Of a DNA stretch of 12,266 nucleotides, positions 12,239-12,266 are shown one piece after another. The notes beneath the pieces are model-generated. The model had not been told where the DNA came from, did not search any database, and saw nothing but the letters and a program-made list of their open reading frames with translations. Position numbers and translations under genes: made by a program. The stretch covers positions 1 through 12,266 of the forward strand of contig JAFWRL010000045.1 of assembly GCA_017520105.1 (NCBI GenBank), read 5' to 3'. The stretch comes from Fibrobacter sp. (GTDB lineage Bacteria > Fibrobacterota > Fibrobacteria > Fibrobacterales > Fibrobacteraceae). The stretch's first letter is position 1, and the number at the start of each line of letters is the position of its first letter.

Positions 12239-12266
12239 AATATGCCCATCGATTTTAATATATAAA

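Overview
The window looks like chromosomal DNA from a member of the Fibrobacterota/FCB group, most likely Fibrobacter or a close relative. This is inference. It rests on a lipoprotein with poly-serine/proline linkers, weak or absent Shine-Dalgarno sequences at several starts, promoter-like boxes of the TAnnTTTG type known from Bacteroidetes, and many short intergenic repeats. No rRNA, tRNA, CRISPR array or classical transposase gene was seen.

Layout. 1-335 (-) is the 5' part of gpmI (phosphoglycerate mutase). A clean terminator (467-493) separates it from a secreted Ser-linker lipoprotein (512-1552, -). uvrB (1719-3968, -) follows; it is longer than usual and carries a copy of an intergenic repeat inside its reading frame. 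A repeat-rich gap (3969-4253) leads to a small UreE-N-like protein (4254-4520, +). Next comes the most interesting segment, 4556-5373: a 96-residue GIY-YIG nuclease gene enclosed by two inverted arrays of about 77-bp palindromic units. Beyond it lie a membrane acyltransferase (5381-6532, -), a lipoprotein tyrosine phosphatase (6710-7912, +), a two-gene unit of MFS transporter and metallo-beta-lactamase-fold hydrolase (9896 to 7928, -), cysS (10027-11481, -) and a Crp/Fnr-type regulator (11555-12238, -).

How it fits together. Housekeeping genes (gpmI, uvrB, cysS) alternate with envelope and accessory genes (two lipoproteins, acyltransferase, MFS). Repeats link the segments. A palindromic element of the form GTCAT-stem-loop-stem-ATCC occurs at least six times: near gpmI, inside uvrB, upstream of uvrB, on both sides of the GIY-YIG gene and downstream of cysS. 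Its outer stem changes sequence between copies while staying paired. Arrays of 7-bp units lie beside three of these copies. The hypothesis I find most worth testing is that the GIY-YIG gene and its flanking palindromes form one unit, comparable in logic to the REP/RAYT systems but with a different nuclease, and that solo copies have spread into intergenic DNA and even into uvrB.
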